DNA of 64,000 bases, taken from the NCBI GenBank assembly GCA_902362455.1, contig CABIWJ010000002.1, forward strand, positions 124,001-188,000, read 5' to 3'. The notes beneath the pieces were generated by a model. That model was given only the letters and a program-made list of their open reading frames with translations. It was not told the DNA's origin and did no database searches. Both the position numbers and the translations under genes were made by a program. The stretch is from Eubacteriaceae bacterium. Lineage in GTDB: Bacteria; Bacillota; Clostridia; Lachnospirales; Lachnospiraceae. Below, one piece after another: positions 54,413 to 63,270 of the stretch; within the stretch, counting starts at the first letter, position 1; each line of letters begins with the position of its first letter.

Positions 54413-55081
54413 ATGCTAGAAATCAGTGAATTACTTGATTTAGAAAAGACAATTGCAAAAGATTTTTTTAAAGGCCTTACCTATCCCTGGGAAGTCTTCA
54501 ATGGATTAGATGAGAAGATTATTGAATTAGGTAATACTTTGCCTGAAGATAGATATGAGAAATGTGGAGAAAATATCTGGATTGCTAAAAGTGCAAAAGT
54601 TGCACCTACAGCATTTTTAAACGGACCACTTATTGTTGATGAAGATGCTGAAATCAGACATTGCGCATTTATAAGAGGCGCAGCAATAGTGGGTAAAGGA
54701 TGCGTTGTAGGTAATTCGACAGAGTTAAAGAGTTCTATTTTATTTGATTGTGTACAGACACCACATTATAACTATGTAGGTAATTCAATATTATCATATA
54801 AATCACATATGGGTGCAGGTTCGATTACATCGAATCTTAAATCTGATAAAACATTTGTTAAGATTAAAACAGACAATGGATACGTGGAGACAGGACTTAA
54901 GAAATTAGGTGCCATACTTGGAAGTTACGTTGAAGTAGGTTGTAATACGGTTATGAATCCAGGAACGGTAATTGGATCACATACAAATGTATATCCGTTA
55001 TCAATGGTAAGAGGATATGTTCCTGCTAATTCCATATATAAGAATAAAAATGAAATAGTAGAAAAGACAGACAATAATTAG
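54413..55081 (+). CDS. Left-handed beta-helix (hexapeptide) protein, GlmU C-terminus-like
   Basis: A 222-residue protein with hexapeptide-type repeats (IWIAKSAKVAPTAFLNGPLI, EIRHCAFIRGAAIVGKGCVV, NSTELKSSILFDCVQTPHYN, then VEVGCNTVMNPGTVIGSHTN). This fold occurs in acetyltransferases; the sequence is close to the GlmU-like group without an attached uridylyltransferase. GGAGG five bases before ATG 54413 sets the start. Placed right behind glmS, it may act in amino-sugar metabolism. The catalytic His of true GlmU is not assured, so I do not name it glmU. Confidence 0.78.
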   Translation: MLEISELLDLEKTIAKDFFKGLTYPWEVFNGLDEKIIELGNTLPEDRYEKCGENIWIAKSAKVAPTAFLNGPLIVDEDAEIRHCAFIRGAAIVGKGCVVGNSTELKSSILFDCVQTPHYNYVGNSILSYKSHMGAGSITSNLKSDKTFVKIKTDNGYVETGLKKLGAILGSYVEVGCNTVMNPGTVIGSHTNVYPLSMVRGYVPANSIYKNKNEIVEKTDNN

Positions 55082-55101
55082 TCTGTGGAATGGAGCTAAA
55101 T

Positions 55102-56700
55102 GTGGCAGATTTAAGTACAGAAATAAAAAAAAGAAGAACATTTGCAATTATTTCCCATCCTGATGCAGGAAAGACAACATTAACAGAGAAATTTCTGTTA
55201 TATGGAAAAGCTATTAATCTTGCAGGTTCAGTTAAGGGAAAGAAGACAGCGAAGCATGCAGTATCTGACTGGATGGAGATTGAAAAAGAAAGAGGTATTT
55301 CTGTTACATCATCAGTTATGCAATTTAACTATGGTGGATATTGTATTAATATCCTGGACACACCTGGACATCAGGACTTCTCAGAAGATACCTACAGAAC
55401 GTTAATGGCAGCTGATTCAGCAGTAATGGTTATAGATGCATCTAAGGGTGTTGAGAAACAGACAATTAAATTATTCAAGGTGTGTGTAATGAGACATATA
55501 CCGATATTTACATTTATTAATAAGATGGACAGAGAAGCTAATGATCCGTTTGATCTATTAGATGAGATAGAAAATGTATTAGGAATCAGAACATGTCCTA
55601 TAAACTGGCCTATTGGTTCGGGTAAATCATTTAAGGGTGTCTACGAGAGACAGGAAAATGTGGTCACTACATTCAAGGCTTCGATGAATGGACAAAAAGA
55701 AGTTGAAACAAGCAGAATTGAATGGGATGAAGCTAATAATAACGAATTAATAGAACATATGGGAAACGACCTCTACGATAAATTAACTGAAGATTTAGAG
55801 TTATTAGATGGTGCAAGTGCAGAATTTGATCTAAGTGAGGTACAGGCAGGAGATTTGACACCAGTATTTTTTGGTTCAGCACTTACTAATTTCGGTGTAG
55901 AGAATTTCTTACAGCATTTCCTAAAGATGACAACCTCTCCCCTTCCAAGAAAATCCAATATTGGAGAGATTGATCCGTTCAGACCTGATTTCTCGGCATT
56001 TGTATTCAAGATTCAGGCAAATATGAATAAGGCGCATAGAGATAGAATTGCATTTATGAGAATTACTTCAGGTAAATTCGAAGCAGGTATGGAAGTTAAT
56101 CATGTGCAAGGTGGAAGAAAGGTAAAACTTTCACAACCACAACAGATGATGGCTCAGGAGAGACATATTGTGGAAGAAGCATATGCGGGCGATATTATAG
56201 GTGTATTTGACCCAGGTATATTTTCGATAGGTGATACACTATGTTCTTCGAATGATAAATTCGAATTCGAAGGAATACCTACATTTGCACCCGAACATTT
56301 CGCAAGAGTAAGACAGGTTGATACTATGAAGAGAAAACAGTTCGTCAAAGGTATTAACCAGATTGCACAGGAAGGTGCTATACAGATATTCCAGGAGTTT
56401 AATACCGGAATGGAAGAGATTATAGTCGGAGTAGTTGGTGTGTTGCAGTTCGAGGTATTACAATACAGACTTGAGAACGAATATAATGTTGAGATTAAAC
56501 TTGAAAGACTTCCATATGAACATATAAGATGGGTAGTAAGTAAGGATATTGATTTAAATCAGATATCAGGAACTTCAGATATGAAGAAGATAAAAGATCT
56601 TAAGGATAATCCACTTCTGTTATTTGTAAATGCATGGAGTCCTAATATGGTATTAGAAAGAAATCCGGGACTTGAACTTTCTGAATTTGGTAGAAATTAA
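55102..56700 (+). CDS. prfC: Peptide chain release factor 3
   Basis: A 532-residue translational GTPase that recycles RF1/RF2 after termination. G1 SHPDAGKTTLTEK, switch ERGISVTSSVM, G3 ILDTPGHQDFSEDTYRTLMA, G4 FINKMDREA. The length equals E. coli RF3. The frame opens at ATG 55090, but the GGAG at 55092-55095 is six bases before GTG 55102, so GTG 55102 is the better start, giving MADLSTEIKKRRTFAII like the family. It follows the beta-helix gene closely. Confidence 0.93.
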   Translation: MADLSTEIKKRRTFAIISHPDAGKTTLTEKFLLYGKAINLAGSVKGKKTAKHAVSDWMEIEKERGISVTSSVMQFNYGGYCINILDTPGHQDFSEDTYRTLMAADSAVMVIDASKGVEKQTIKLFKVCVMRHIPIFTFINKMDREANDPFDLLDEIENVLGIRTCPINWPIGSGKSFKGVYERQENVVTTFKASMNGQKEVETSRIEWDEANNNELIEHMGNDLYDKLTEDLELLDGASAEFDLSEVQAGDLTPVFFGSALTNFGVENFLQHFLKMTTSPLPRKSNIGEIDPFRPDFSAFVFKIQANMNKAHRDRIAFMRITSGKFEAGMEVNHVQGGRKVKLSQPQQMMAQERHIVEEAYAGDIIGVFDPGIFSIGDTLCSSNDKFEFEGIPTFAPEHFARVRQVDTMKRKQFVKGINQIAQEGAIQIFQEFNTGMEEIIVGVVGVLQFEVLQYRLENEYNVEIKLERLPYEHIRWVVSKDIDLNQISGTSDMKKIKDLKDNPLLLFVNAWSPNMVLERNPGLELSEFGRN

Positions 56701-56733
56701 CTAAAAAAACTTGCTAAAAATATGAATTTTTTA

Positions 56734-56762
56734 TTGAAAATTTTCATAAAATAAAGTATACT
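56734..56762 (+). promoter_or_regulatory. Promoter of the 6S-like RNA
   Basis: TTGAAA (56734-56739), 17 bp, TATACT (56757-56762). Confidence 0.6.
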
Positions 56763-56783
56763 AAATTCAACGATTTAGTTAGT

Positions 56784-56966
56784 ATATATTTCCTGGAATG
56801 CACGATAACTTCTGTTTTTTTGAACCTACATTTTTGAACAGGGACTCTTATATCTTTAGTCGGATGTGAAGCCTCCTTTGAGTGGACCACAGAAGCCTGA
56901 ATGCGGAAACCCACCTAGCTTTGCTAGGAATCAAAACTGCAGGAGCCGACATTTTGGGGTATATAT
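56784..56966 (+). ncRNA. ssrS: Probable 6S RNA (about 183 nt)
   Basis: A non-coding block with its own promoter and terminator between prfC and the SpoIID gene. Closing stem: ATATATTTCC (56784-56793) with GGGG-T-ATATAT (56956-56966). Inner features include GAACAGGGACTCTTATAT, GGATGTGAAGCCTCC, GAATGCGGAAACCC and the hairpin CCTAGC-TTT-GCTAGG, which I recall from Firmicutes 6S RNAs. 6S RNA mimics an open promoter and binds RNA polymerase with the housekeeping sigma factor. SRP RNA, tmRNA and RNase P signatures are absent. The family name is from memory of the motif, not from a search. Confidence 0.62.
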
Positions 56967-56974
56967 GAAATTAA

Positions 56975-57000
56975 GGCAGCACCAATGGTGCTGCTTTTTT
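56975..57000 (+). terminator. Terminator of the 6S-like RNA
   Basis: GGCAGCACC (56975-56983), loop AAT, GGTGCTGC (56987-56994), then TTTTTT. Repeat copy 2 starts at 57004. Confidence 0.93.
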
Positions 57001-57003
57001 CAT

Positions 57004-57138
57004 ACTTACCAGGAAATTTCGTTAAAATTGTCCTGGTAAGTAAAAAACGCTTTGTGAGGATCGCACTGCGGCGGAGCAGAAAATGTTGCTATAGCAACCC
57101 GCCGCAGGCGGAGAATGTCGCAAGCGACATTCTTTATT
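57004..57138 (+). repeat. 135-bp structured repeat, copy 2
   Basis: Same length as the copy at 35061-35195 with seven or so base differences. Several of these keep pairing, for example GCTCCG to GCTTTG opposite CGGAGC (two G-U pairs) and GCTGC to GCCGC opposite GGCGG. Bases 57139-57313 behind it are AT-rich with nothing clear except the leader of the next gene. Confidence 0.85.
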
Positions 57139-57313
57139 TATATTCAATTCAATTATTTAGTGGTAAATTTATATTATATTTTAAATGTATGGAAATATTA
57201 CTTCAGTATTGTATATAGATAAATTATATTATTGACAGAAGATTTTATGTAATAATGGAAATGGACTACTCATAAGATTAAAAAGCAGATAGCTATATGA
57301 ATAAACGAAGGGA

Positions 57314-59554
57314 ATGGTTAAAACAATGTTGAAGAGGAAAAGCAGGATTTTAATTTCTGTGTTATGTATAACAGGGATTATTTTGTCGTTAATTTATATA
57401 GCTTTTTTTATGAATAAGAAAGAAAATAACATAAAAGAGTATGTAATTATAGAAGAGGGAATTGAATCGATTAATTCAATGTATGGAGAAGAGATTATTA
57501 AGCGTGGTAATTATAAGAACGGAGATGATTATATAAGCATAGATGATGTAGAGAATATGTTAGAAACACTTGGTTTAGAGGATATTAAAAACGTTATCAG
57601 AGTTAAGTTAGGTAAAGCTGATAAAATAAGCAGGGAAAACTGGTATGAGATATTAGGATTTGTCAGCAATGCAAATGGAATGAAAAAAATATGTGATACT
57701 AAAGAAATTAATATATATAGTATTGATAAGGAGAATAAAAATATTATATCCGATGCCGGAAGTTATGTGTATAATCTTGCACTGGATAATCTGGATGATA
57801 AATGTATTGAAGCAATGGTTCGTGATAACCAGATTATATTTATTAAAAAGGTGGTCAATGAGGTGACTTTTAATAATCTGTTAATCATTGGCAGTGAGAA
57901 AGATAATATTACGGTCAGATTAAATGGTATTGAGCGTACATTTGCAGTAAAGGGATTAAAAGAAAAATTAGAAGGCATTATGTGCGACTTAGTTGTAAGA
58001 GATAATAAAATTATGAAAATGAGTCTCAAAAGGGACAGTATAAGTGGAAAAGTGCAGGCAATAAGTGAAAATGGTATAGAAGTAGAGGGTTTTGGTAATG
58101 TTGTATTAGATGAAAAATACAGAGTATATTCTTCGTATGATTCTTATAAAGAACAGGGAATTGAAAATGTAAGAGTTGGAGATGGAAACCTGAGATTTAT
58201 AGTTGCAAATAAGAAAATCTGTGGAATATTTATGGATAGTACACCTAGTGCTGATAATATAAGAGTTCTTATTAAGACTACAGGTTATACCGCTTTAACA
58301 CATGATTATGTAACTGTAAGCAGCAAGAGTCCGTTCTATGTGATTTATTTTGAAAATGATGGTTCAGATACTCCTAGAGAGAAGAAAGATTTATATAATT
58401 CAGGAGATTCTATTACATTTAATTGCGATAATGATAAGTTAAAAGTTGGAAGAATAAAGATAACAGCGCAGGATGAAAATGGTAAAATTATGCTTAATTC
58501 GGTTAGTCGTAATGGTAATAATCCTGAATACAGAGGAACAATTGAGCTGGGTTTGAATGACGGTAAAATAGTTGTGATTAATGAATTATCATTAGAACAA
58601 TATCTGTATGCTGTTGTTCCAAGTGAGATGCCTTCCTCATATGGTATTGAAGCATTAAAAGTTCAGGCTGTATGTGCAAGAAGCTATGCGGTAAGTCATA
58701 TGAATAACGGCGCATTAAGTGCATATGGCGCACAAGTAAATGACAGTACAGATTATCAGGTATATAATGTCACACCTGAAAATGAGAATTCAATATCAGC
58801 AGTTAAAGCTACATACGGTCAGGTATTAATGTATAATGGTGAAATAGCAAATACATATTTTTTTGCAACCTCTTGTGGAAGTACAACAGACTCTACAGTA
58901 TGGGGAGGAAGTCCTCTTCCATATATCAAAGGTAAATTATTGTGTGACGATGACAATAACATTGATTTATCTGATAACAATACATTTAATGAATTTATCA
59001 AAACAGAATATGATACTTATGATAAAGGAAGTTCATGGTATAGATGGAATATTACAATGACACAGGAGCAGTTATCGGACAGTATTAATGGAAATATAGC
59101 AAGGATATATAATAACTATCCTGATAATGTCCTTACCTGGACGTCTGAGGGGTTTGTAAGCAGGAAACTTACTAATATAGGGGAAGTTACGGATATATAT
59201 GTAGAAAAACGTGGTATAGGTGGAACGATAGAGGAATTAATTATTAAGGGAACAACGGCTGTAGTTAAGATAGTAAAACAGACAGCCATAAGAAATCTTA
59301 TAAGTCCTAATGGAATAGCAATTAATAAAGCAGATGGAACATCAGTTGATACATTTAATGCTTTGCCAAGTGCTTATTTTACAGTAGAAAAAAATGGCAA
59401 TAGTTATACTTTCTATGGTGGTGGCTATGGGCATGGTGCGGGAATGAGCCAGACGGCTGTAAAAAGCATGATAGATAAGGGAATGAATTACGAAGAAATA
59501 CTCAAATTCTTCTATGACAATGTGAATATAGAATTTATTTATGATAATAAATAG
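57314..59554 (+). CDS. SpoIID/LytB-domain membrane protein
   Basis: A 746-residue protein with an N-terminal signal anchor (about 10-32), a long unassigned extracellular region (about 40-390) and a C-terminal SpoIID domain (about 395-740). The SpoIID marks are YRGTIELGLNDGKIVVINEL, the catalytic Glu in VVPSEMPSSYGIEALKVQAV, CARSYAVSHM, SCGSTTDSTVWGG and the closing YGHGAGMSQTAVKSMIDKG. SpoIID is a lytic transglycosylase that acts on denuded peptidoglycan, mainly in engulfment, but long vegetative forms exist. GAAGGGA touches ATG 57314; ATG 57326 is an alternative start. Confidence 0.88.
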   Translation: MVKTMLKRKSRILISVLCITGIILSLIYIAFFMNKKENNIKEYVIIEEGIESINSMYGEEIIKRGNYKNGDDYISIDDVENMLETLGLEDIKNVIRVKLGKADKISRENWYEILGFVSNANGMKKICDTKEINIYSIDKENKNIISDAGSYVYNLALDNLDDKCIEAMVRDNQIIFIKKVVNEVTFNNLLIIGSEKDNITVRLNGIERTFAVKGLKEKLEGIMCDLVVRDNKIMKMSLKRDSISGKVQAISENGIEVEGFGNVVLDEKYRVYSSYDSYKEQGIENVRVGDGNLRFIVANKKICGIFMDSTPSADNIRVLIKTTGYTALTHDYVTVSSKSPFYVIYFENDGSDTPREKKDLYNSGDSITFNCDNDKLKVGRIKITAQDENGKIMLNSVSRNGNNPEYRGTIELGLNDGKIVVINELSLEQYLYAVVPSEMPSSYGIEALKVQAVCARSYAVSHMNNGALSAYGAQVNDSTDYQVYNVTPENENSISAVKATYGQVLMYNGEIANTYFFATSCGSTTDSTVWGGSPLPYIKGKLLCDDDNNIDLSDNNTFNEFIKTEYDTYDKGSSWYRWNITMTQEQLSDSINGNIARIYNNYPDNVLTWTSEGFVSRKLTNIGEVTDIYVEKRGIGGTIEELIIKGTTAVVKIVKQTAIRNLISPNGIAINKADGTSVDTFNALPSAYFTVEKNGNSYTFYGGGYGHGAGMSQTAVKSMIDKGMNYEEILKFFYDNVNIEFIYDNK

Positions 59555-59644
59555 TTTTATGGCAACTAAGAAATTGCATGAACAAATTTCGGAGCATTTC
59601 TTTGTGACAAATTGTTTAGAAAAGAAGAAAAGTACGAAAAATCA

Positions 59645-59674
59645 TTGACATATCATACGAAAATAATATATAAT
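59645..59674 (+). promoter_or_regulatory. Promoter of the polyamine operon leader
   Basis: TTGACA (59645-59650) and TATAAT (59669-59674), spacing 18; both boxes match the consensus perfectly. Start of transcription expected near 59681. Confidence 0.75.
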
Positions 59675-59680
59675 CATCTT

Positions 59681-60027
59681 TGGTGAAAAAATGAAAACAT
59701 TTTCCTCGAATATCATTTTTGAAAAATGATGGGAAAAGCAAGCGTAAAGTTTTGCAGGAATTATTTTGAACAAGGTAATTTTGAAATTACCATATTGATT
59801 GAATTTATAATTCAAATTTTATAAGTTGATGCCAGTGATGGCATTGAGTTGGTGACTTGATAACCAATTGGATAGACAGTTGCACTATGTGCACATCACA
59901 CTTGTGAAAAATCAATAAGAGTAGTAAAAGTAATTTCTTGCTATATAGACTCTAAACGCTATATTGAATAAATAAATATGAATTAATTTTGTGAAATTCA
60001 AAAATAAATAAACCAATTAGTAAATAT
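59681..60027 (+). promoter_or_regulatory. Long structured leader of the polyamine operon, unrecognised
   Basis: About 350 nt of hairpins in series: TTTTCC-ATCATTTTT/AAAAATGAT-GGGAAAA (59699-59736), GGTAATTT/AAATTACC (59773-59791), TTGAATT/AATTCAA (59798-59816), ATGCCA-GTGA-TGGCAT (59829-59844), TTGGT/ACCAA (about 59850-59868), TGCAC-TAT-GTGCA (about 59881-59893), and a terminator at 60028. Two short ORFs overlap as ATGA (59691-59729, MKTFSSNIIFEK, and 59726-59824, 32 codons); the first has GGTGA at its 5' end. No known riboswitch signature was recognised. It could be a conditional leader or a separate small RNA. Confidence 0.55.
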
Positions 60028-60069
60028 AATCAAGTGTCTGTGCTGAAAGTGTGCATACACTTGATTTTT
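60028..60069 (+). terminator. Terminator upstream of speD
   Basis: AATCAAGTGT (60028-60037) pairs with ACACTTGATT (60057-60066), then TTT. Only 66 bp before speD, so read-through must be allowed or regulated. Confidence 0.85.
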
Positions 60070-60135
60070 ATTTAATAAGAAAATTAGAATTATGCAAAAT
60101 GGATTTATCCTTTTGCAACTTGACAGGAGAAGAAG

Positions 60136-60930
60136 ATGAATGACAAATTAAAATTATATGGTTTTAATAATCTGACTAAATCATTAAGCTTTAATATATA
60201 TGATGTCTGTTATGCTAAAACAGAAAGAGAGCAAAAAGACTATATTTCATATATCGATGAACAGTATAATTCTGAACGTCTGGTTAAGATACTATGTAAT
60301 ATTACAGAGATGATAGGTGCACATATCCTGAATGTGTCTAAACAGGATTATGAACCACAGGGAGCAAGCGTTACAATACTTTTAGCAGAAGAGCAGATGT
60401 TGAAGGCCAGAAGTGGTGATATGAGTAGGGAGATTATCACTAAGGGAGATACTACAGTAGCACATTTGGATAAAAGCCATGTTACAGTACATACATATCC
60501 TGAATATCATCCTGAGACGAGTATTGCAACATTCAGAGTAGATATTGATGTGGCAACGTGTGGAGAGATAACACCATTATCTACACTTGATTATCTGATT
60601 GGCAGCTTTGATTCAGATATTATAACCATGGATTATAAGGTGAGAGGTTTTACACGAGATGTCAATGGTAAAAAGTTATTCATAGACCACAAGATTACAT
60701 CAATACAGGATTATATAGACAGTACAACATTGAAGAAATATGATGCAATAGACATAAATATGTATCAGGCTAATATTTTTCATACGAAAATGCTTATTAA
60801 AGAGATTGATTTACAAAATTACCTGTTTAATACAGATGTGTATGAATTGTCACCAAAAGAGAGATTAGAGATAACTAACAGTCTTAGAAGAGAAATGATA
60901 GAAATATTTAGTGGAAGTAATATTTTCTAG
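60136..60930 (+). CDS. speD: S-adenosylmethionine decarboxylase proenzyme, class 1A
   Basis: A 264-residue proenzyme, the same length as E. coli SpeD. It cleaves itself at Lys113-Ser114 in HLDKSHVTVHTYPEYHPE to form the pyruvoyl group, and makes decarboxylated SAM, the aminopropyl donor for spermidine. The block FRVDIDVATCGEITPLSTLDYLIG is also typical. GACAGGAG lies ahead of the ATG. First gene of a speD-speA-speE-speB operon. Confidence 0.95.
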   Translation: MNDKLKLYGFNNLTKSLSFNIYDVCYAKTEREQKDYISYIDEQYNSERLVKILCNITEMIGAHILNVSKQDYEPQGASVTILLAEEQMLKARSGDMSREIITKGDTTVAHLDKSHVTVHTYPEYHPETSIATFRVDIDVATCGEITPLSTLDYLIGSFDSDIITMDYKVRGFTRDVNGKKLFIDHKITSIQDYIDSTTLKKYDAIDINMYQANIFHTKMLIKEIDLQNYLFNTDVYELSPKERLEITNSLRREMIEIFSGSNIF

Positions 60931-60959
60931 ATAATCCCATAGATGAAATGGAGACAGAA

Positions 60960-62414
60960 ATGAAACTTGAACAGAACAGAATGCCATTATATGAGGCATT
61001 GAACAGATTTAAAAGAGAAAGAATAGTACCATTTGATGTACCAGGACATAAACATGGAAAAGCTAATAAAGAGCTGACAGATTTTCTGGGTGAAAAATGT
61101 ATGTCAGTAGATGTGAATTCAATGAAGCCTTTAGATAACCTGTGCCATCCGGTATCAGTAATTAAAGAAGCAGAAGAGCTGGCAGCAGATGCATTCGGAG
61201 CAGAACATGCATTTTTCATGGTTGGGGGAACGACTTCAGCAGTACAGACAATGATACTTGCAACATGTAAAGAGGGCGATAAGATAATAATGCCAAGAAA
61301 TGTGCATAGAAGTGCCATAAATGCATTAATACTAAGCGGAGCAATACCCGTATATGTTAATCCTGAGTCAGATAAAAGATTAGGAATTGCTCTAGGAATG
61401 TCTATATCAGAAGTTGAAAAAGCCATATTGGCAAATCCTGATGCAAAAGCAGTAATGGTTAATAATCCGACATATTATGGAATTTGTTCGGATATAAAGA
61501 GAATTACTGAACTTGCACATGCACATGGAATGAAAGTGTTAGCTGATGAGGCACATGGAACACATTTCTATTTTGATGAAAGCCTTCCTATGTCTGCGAT
61601 GGAGGCGGGAGCTGATATGGCATCAGTTAGTATGCATAAATCAGGTGGAAGTCTTACACAGAGTTCAATATTGTTAGTTGGCAAAAAAATTAATCATAAC
61701 TATGTGAGACAGGTTATAAATCTTACACAGACAACAAGTGGAAGTTATCTGTTATTATCGAGTCTTGATATGTCACGCAAGAATCTGGCATTAAATGGCA
61801 GGGAGACATTTGAAAAGGTGAGAAGTCTTGCAAAATATGCAAGAGACGAGATAAATAAGATAGGTGACTATTATGCGTATTGCAGAGAAATAATTAATGG
61901 AGATTCAATATATGATTTCGATGTCACAAAATTATCGGTTAATACATTTGACGTTGGACTTGCTGGTATAGAAGTATATGATTTGTTAAGAGATGAGTAC
62001 GACATACAGATTGAATTTGGTGATATCGGAAATATTTTAGCCTATATTTCAGTAGGTGACAGGGAAAGAGAAATAGAAAGATTAGTAAGTGCATTAGCAG
62101 AAATAAGACGAAGATTTAAAAAAGAAAGGACAGGAATGCTCGACCACGAATATATCAATCCGACAGTTGCGATGTCGCCTAAAAAGGCTTTCTATGCTGA
62201 CAAAGAGTCATTGCCAGTTAAAGAGACAATAGGAAGAATCTGCAGTGAATTTGTAATGTGTTATCCGCCGGGAATACCGATTTTAGCACCGGGAGAAATG
62301 ATAACAGAAGAAATACTTACATATATATCATATGCAAAGGAAAAAGGCTGTTTTATGACAGGACCTGAAAGTATGGATATAACAAGATTAAATGTTGTAA
62401 AGGAGGAGAAGTAA
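60960..62414 (+). CDS. speA: Orn/Lys/Arg decarboxylase, probably arginine decarboxylase
   Basis: A 484-residue fold-type I PLP decarboxylase with PLP Lys227 in VSMHKSGGSLTQSS, the N-terminal FDVPGHKHGK, the AEHAFFMVGGTTSAVQ segment and a C-terminal domain with YPPGIPILAPGE. It has the short Bacillus-type architecture without the N-terminal wing of E. coli decarboxylases. The family alone does not tell Arg, Lys or Orn apart; the agmatinase gene speB in the same operon makes arginine the likely substrate. GGAG lies about seven bases before ATG 60960. Confidence 0.88.
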   Translation: MKLEQNRMPLYEALNRFKRERIVPFDVPGHKHGKANKELTDFLGEKCMSVDVNSMKPLDNLCHPVSVIKEAEELAADAFGAEHAFFMVGGTTSAVQTMILATCKEGDKIIMPRNVHRSAINALILSGAIPVYVNPESDKRLGIALGMSISEVEKAILANPDAKAVMVNNPTYYGICSDIKRITELAHAHGMKVLADEAHGTHFYFDESLPMSAMEAGADMASVSMHKSGGSLTQSSILLVGKKINHNYVRQVINLTQTTSGSYLLLSSLDMSRKNLALNGRETFEKVRSLAKYARDEINKIGDYYAYCREIINGDSIYDFDVTKLSVNTFDVGLAGIEVYDLLRDEYDIQIEFGDIGNILAYISVGDREREIERLVSALAEIRRRFKKERTGMLDHEYINPTVAMSPKKAFYADKESLPVKETIGRICSEFVMCYPPGIPILAPGEMITEEILTYISYAKEKGCFMTGPESMDITRLNVVKEEK

Positions 62415-62418
62415 TCAG

Positions 62419-63270
62419 ATGGAATTATGGTTTACTGAAAAACATACATCAGATGTTAATTTTTCAATTAAAGTTAACAGACAATTATTTAGTACACAGA
62501 GTGATTATCAGAGAATAGATGTATTTGATTCAAAGGAATTTGGAAGATTTCTGACTCTCGATGGATATATGATGCTTACTGAAAAAGACGAATTTATATA
62601 TCATGAGATGATTGTACATGTACCAATGGCGGTTCATCCTAATGTAAAGAAGGTATTAGTTATAGGCGCAGGAGATGGTGGTGTAATAAGAGAATTATGC
62701 AGATATTCTTCCATTGAACACATAGATATGGTTGAAATAGATGAACTTGTCGTAGAAGTGTGTAAAAAATATCTTCCGCTTACAGCATGCAGCTTAGATG
62801 ATGAAAGAGTCCATATTACATATCAGGATGGTCTTAAATACGTGCGCAACCACGAAAATGAATATGATTTAATAATTGTAGATTCTACGGACCCGTTTGG
62901 ACCAGGCGAAGGACTTTTTACCAAGGAATTCTATGGTAATTGCTATAAAGCACTTAAAGAAGATGGTATAATAGTTAATCAGCATGAAAGTCCATTCTAT
63001 AGTGAAGATGCACTGGCTATGCAAAGAGCACATAAGCGTATAGTTGAAAGTTTTAAGATAAGTAAGGTATATCAGGCACATATTCCTACATATCCGTCAG
63101 GACATTGGTTATTTGGATTTTCATCTAAGAAATATCATCCGACCAAGGACTTTAGCGGTGCTAAATGGGATATGTTAGGTATACAGACAAGGTATTATAA
63201 TACCAGACTTCATGTTGGTGCATTTGCACTTCCTAATTATGTAGAGGAGCTGTTAAGAGATGTGGAATAG
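62419..63270 (+). CDS. speE: Spermidine synthase (polyamine aminopropyltransferase)
   Basis: A 283-residue enzyme that transfers the aminopropyl group of decarboxylated SAM to putrescine. Signatures: VLVIGAGDGGVIRELCRY (SAM site), VEIDELVVEVCKKYL, and the catalytic Asp in IIVDSTDPFGPGEGLFTKEF. Length is normal. AAAGGAGG lies before the ATG, four bases after speA. Its end overlaps speB by 11 bases. Confidence 0.96.
   Translation: MELWFTEKHTSDVNFSIKVNRQLFSTQSDYQRIDVFDSKEFGRFLTLDGYMMLTEKDEFIYHEMIVHVPMAVHPNVKKVLVIGAGDGGVIRELCRYSSIEHIDMVEIDELVVEVCKKYLPLTACSLDDERVHITYQDGLKYVRNHENEYDLIIVDSTDPFGPGEGLFTKEFYGNCYKALKEDGIIVNQHESPFYSEDALAMQRAHKRIVESFKISKVYQAHIPTYPSGHWLFGFSSKKYHPTKDFSGAKWDMLGIQTRYYNTRLHVGAFALPNYVEELLRDVE

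Noticed and set aside
59726..59824. 32-codon frame in the polyamine leader
   Set aside because: No ribosome-binding site of its own and it runs across hairpins; an open frame of this length is expected by chance in AT-rich DNA.
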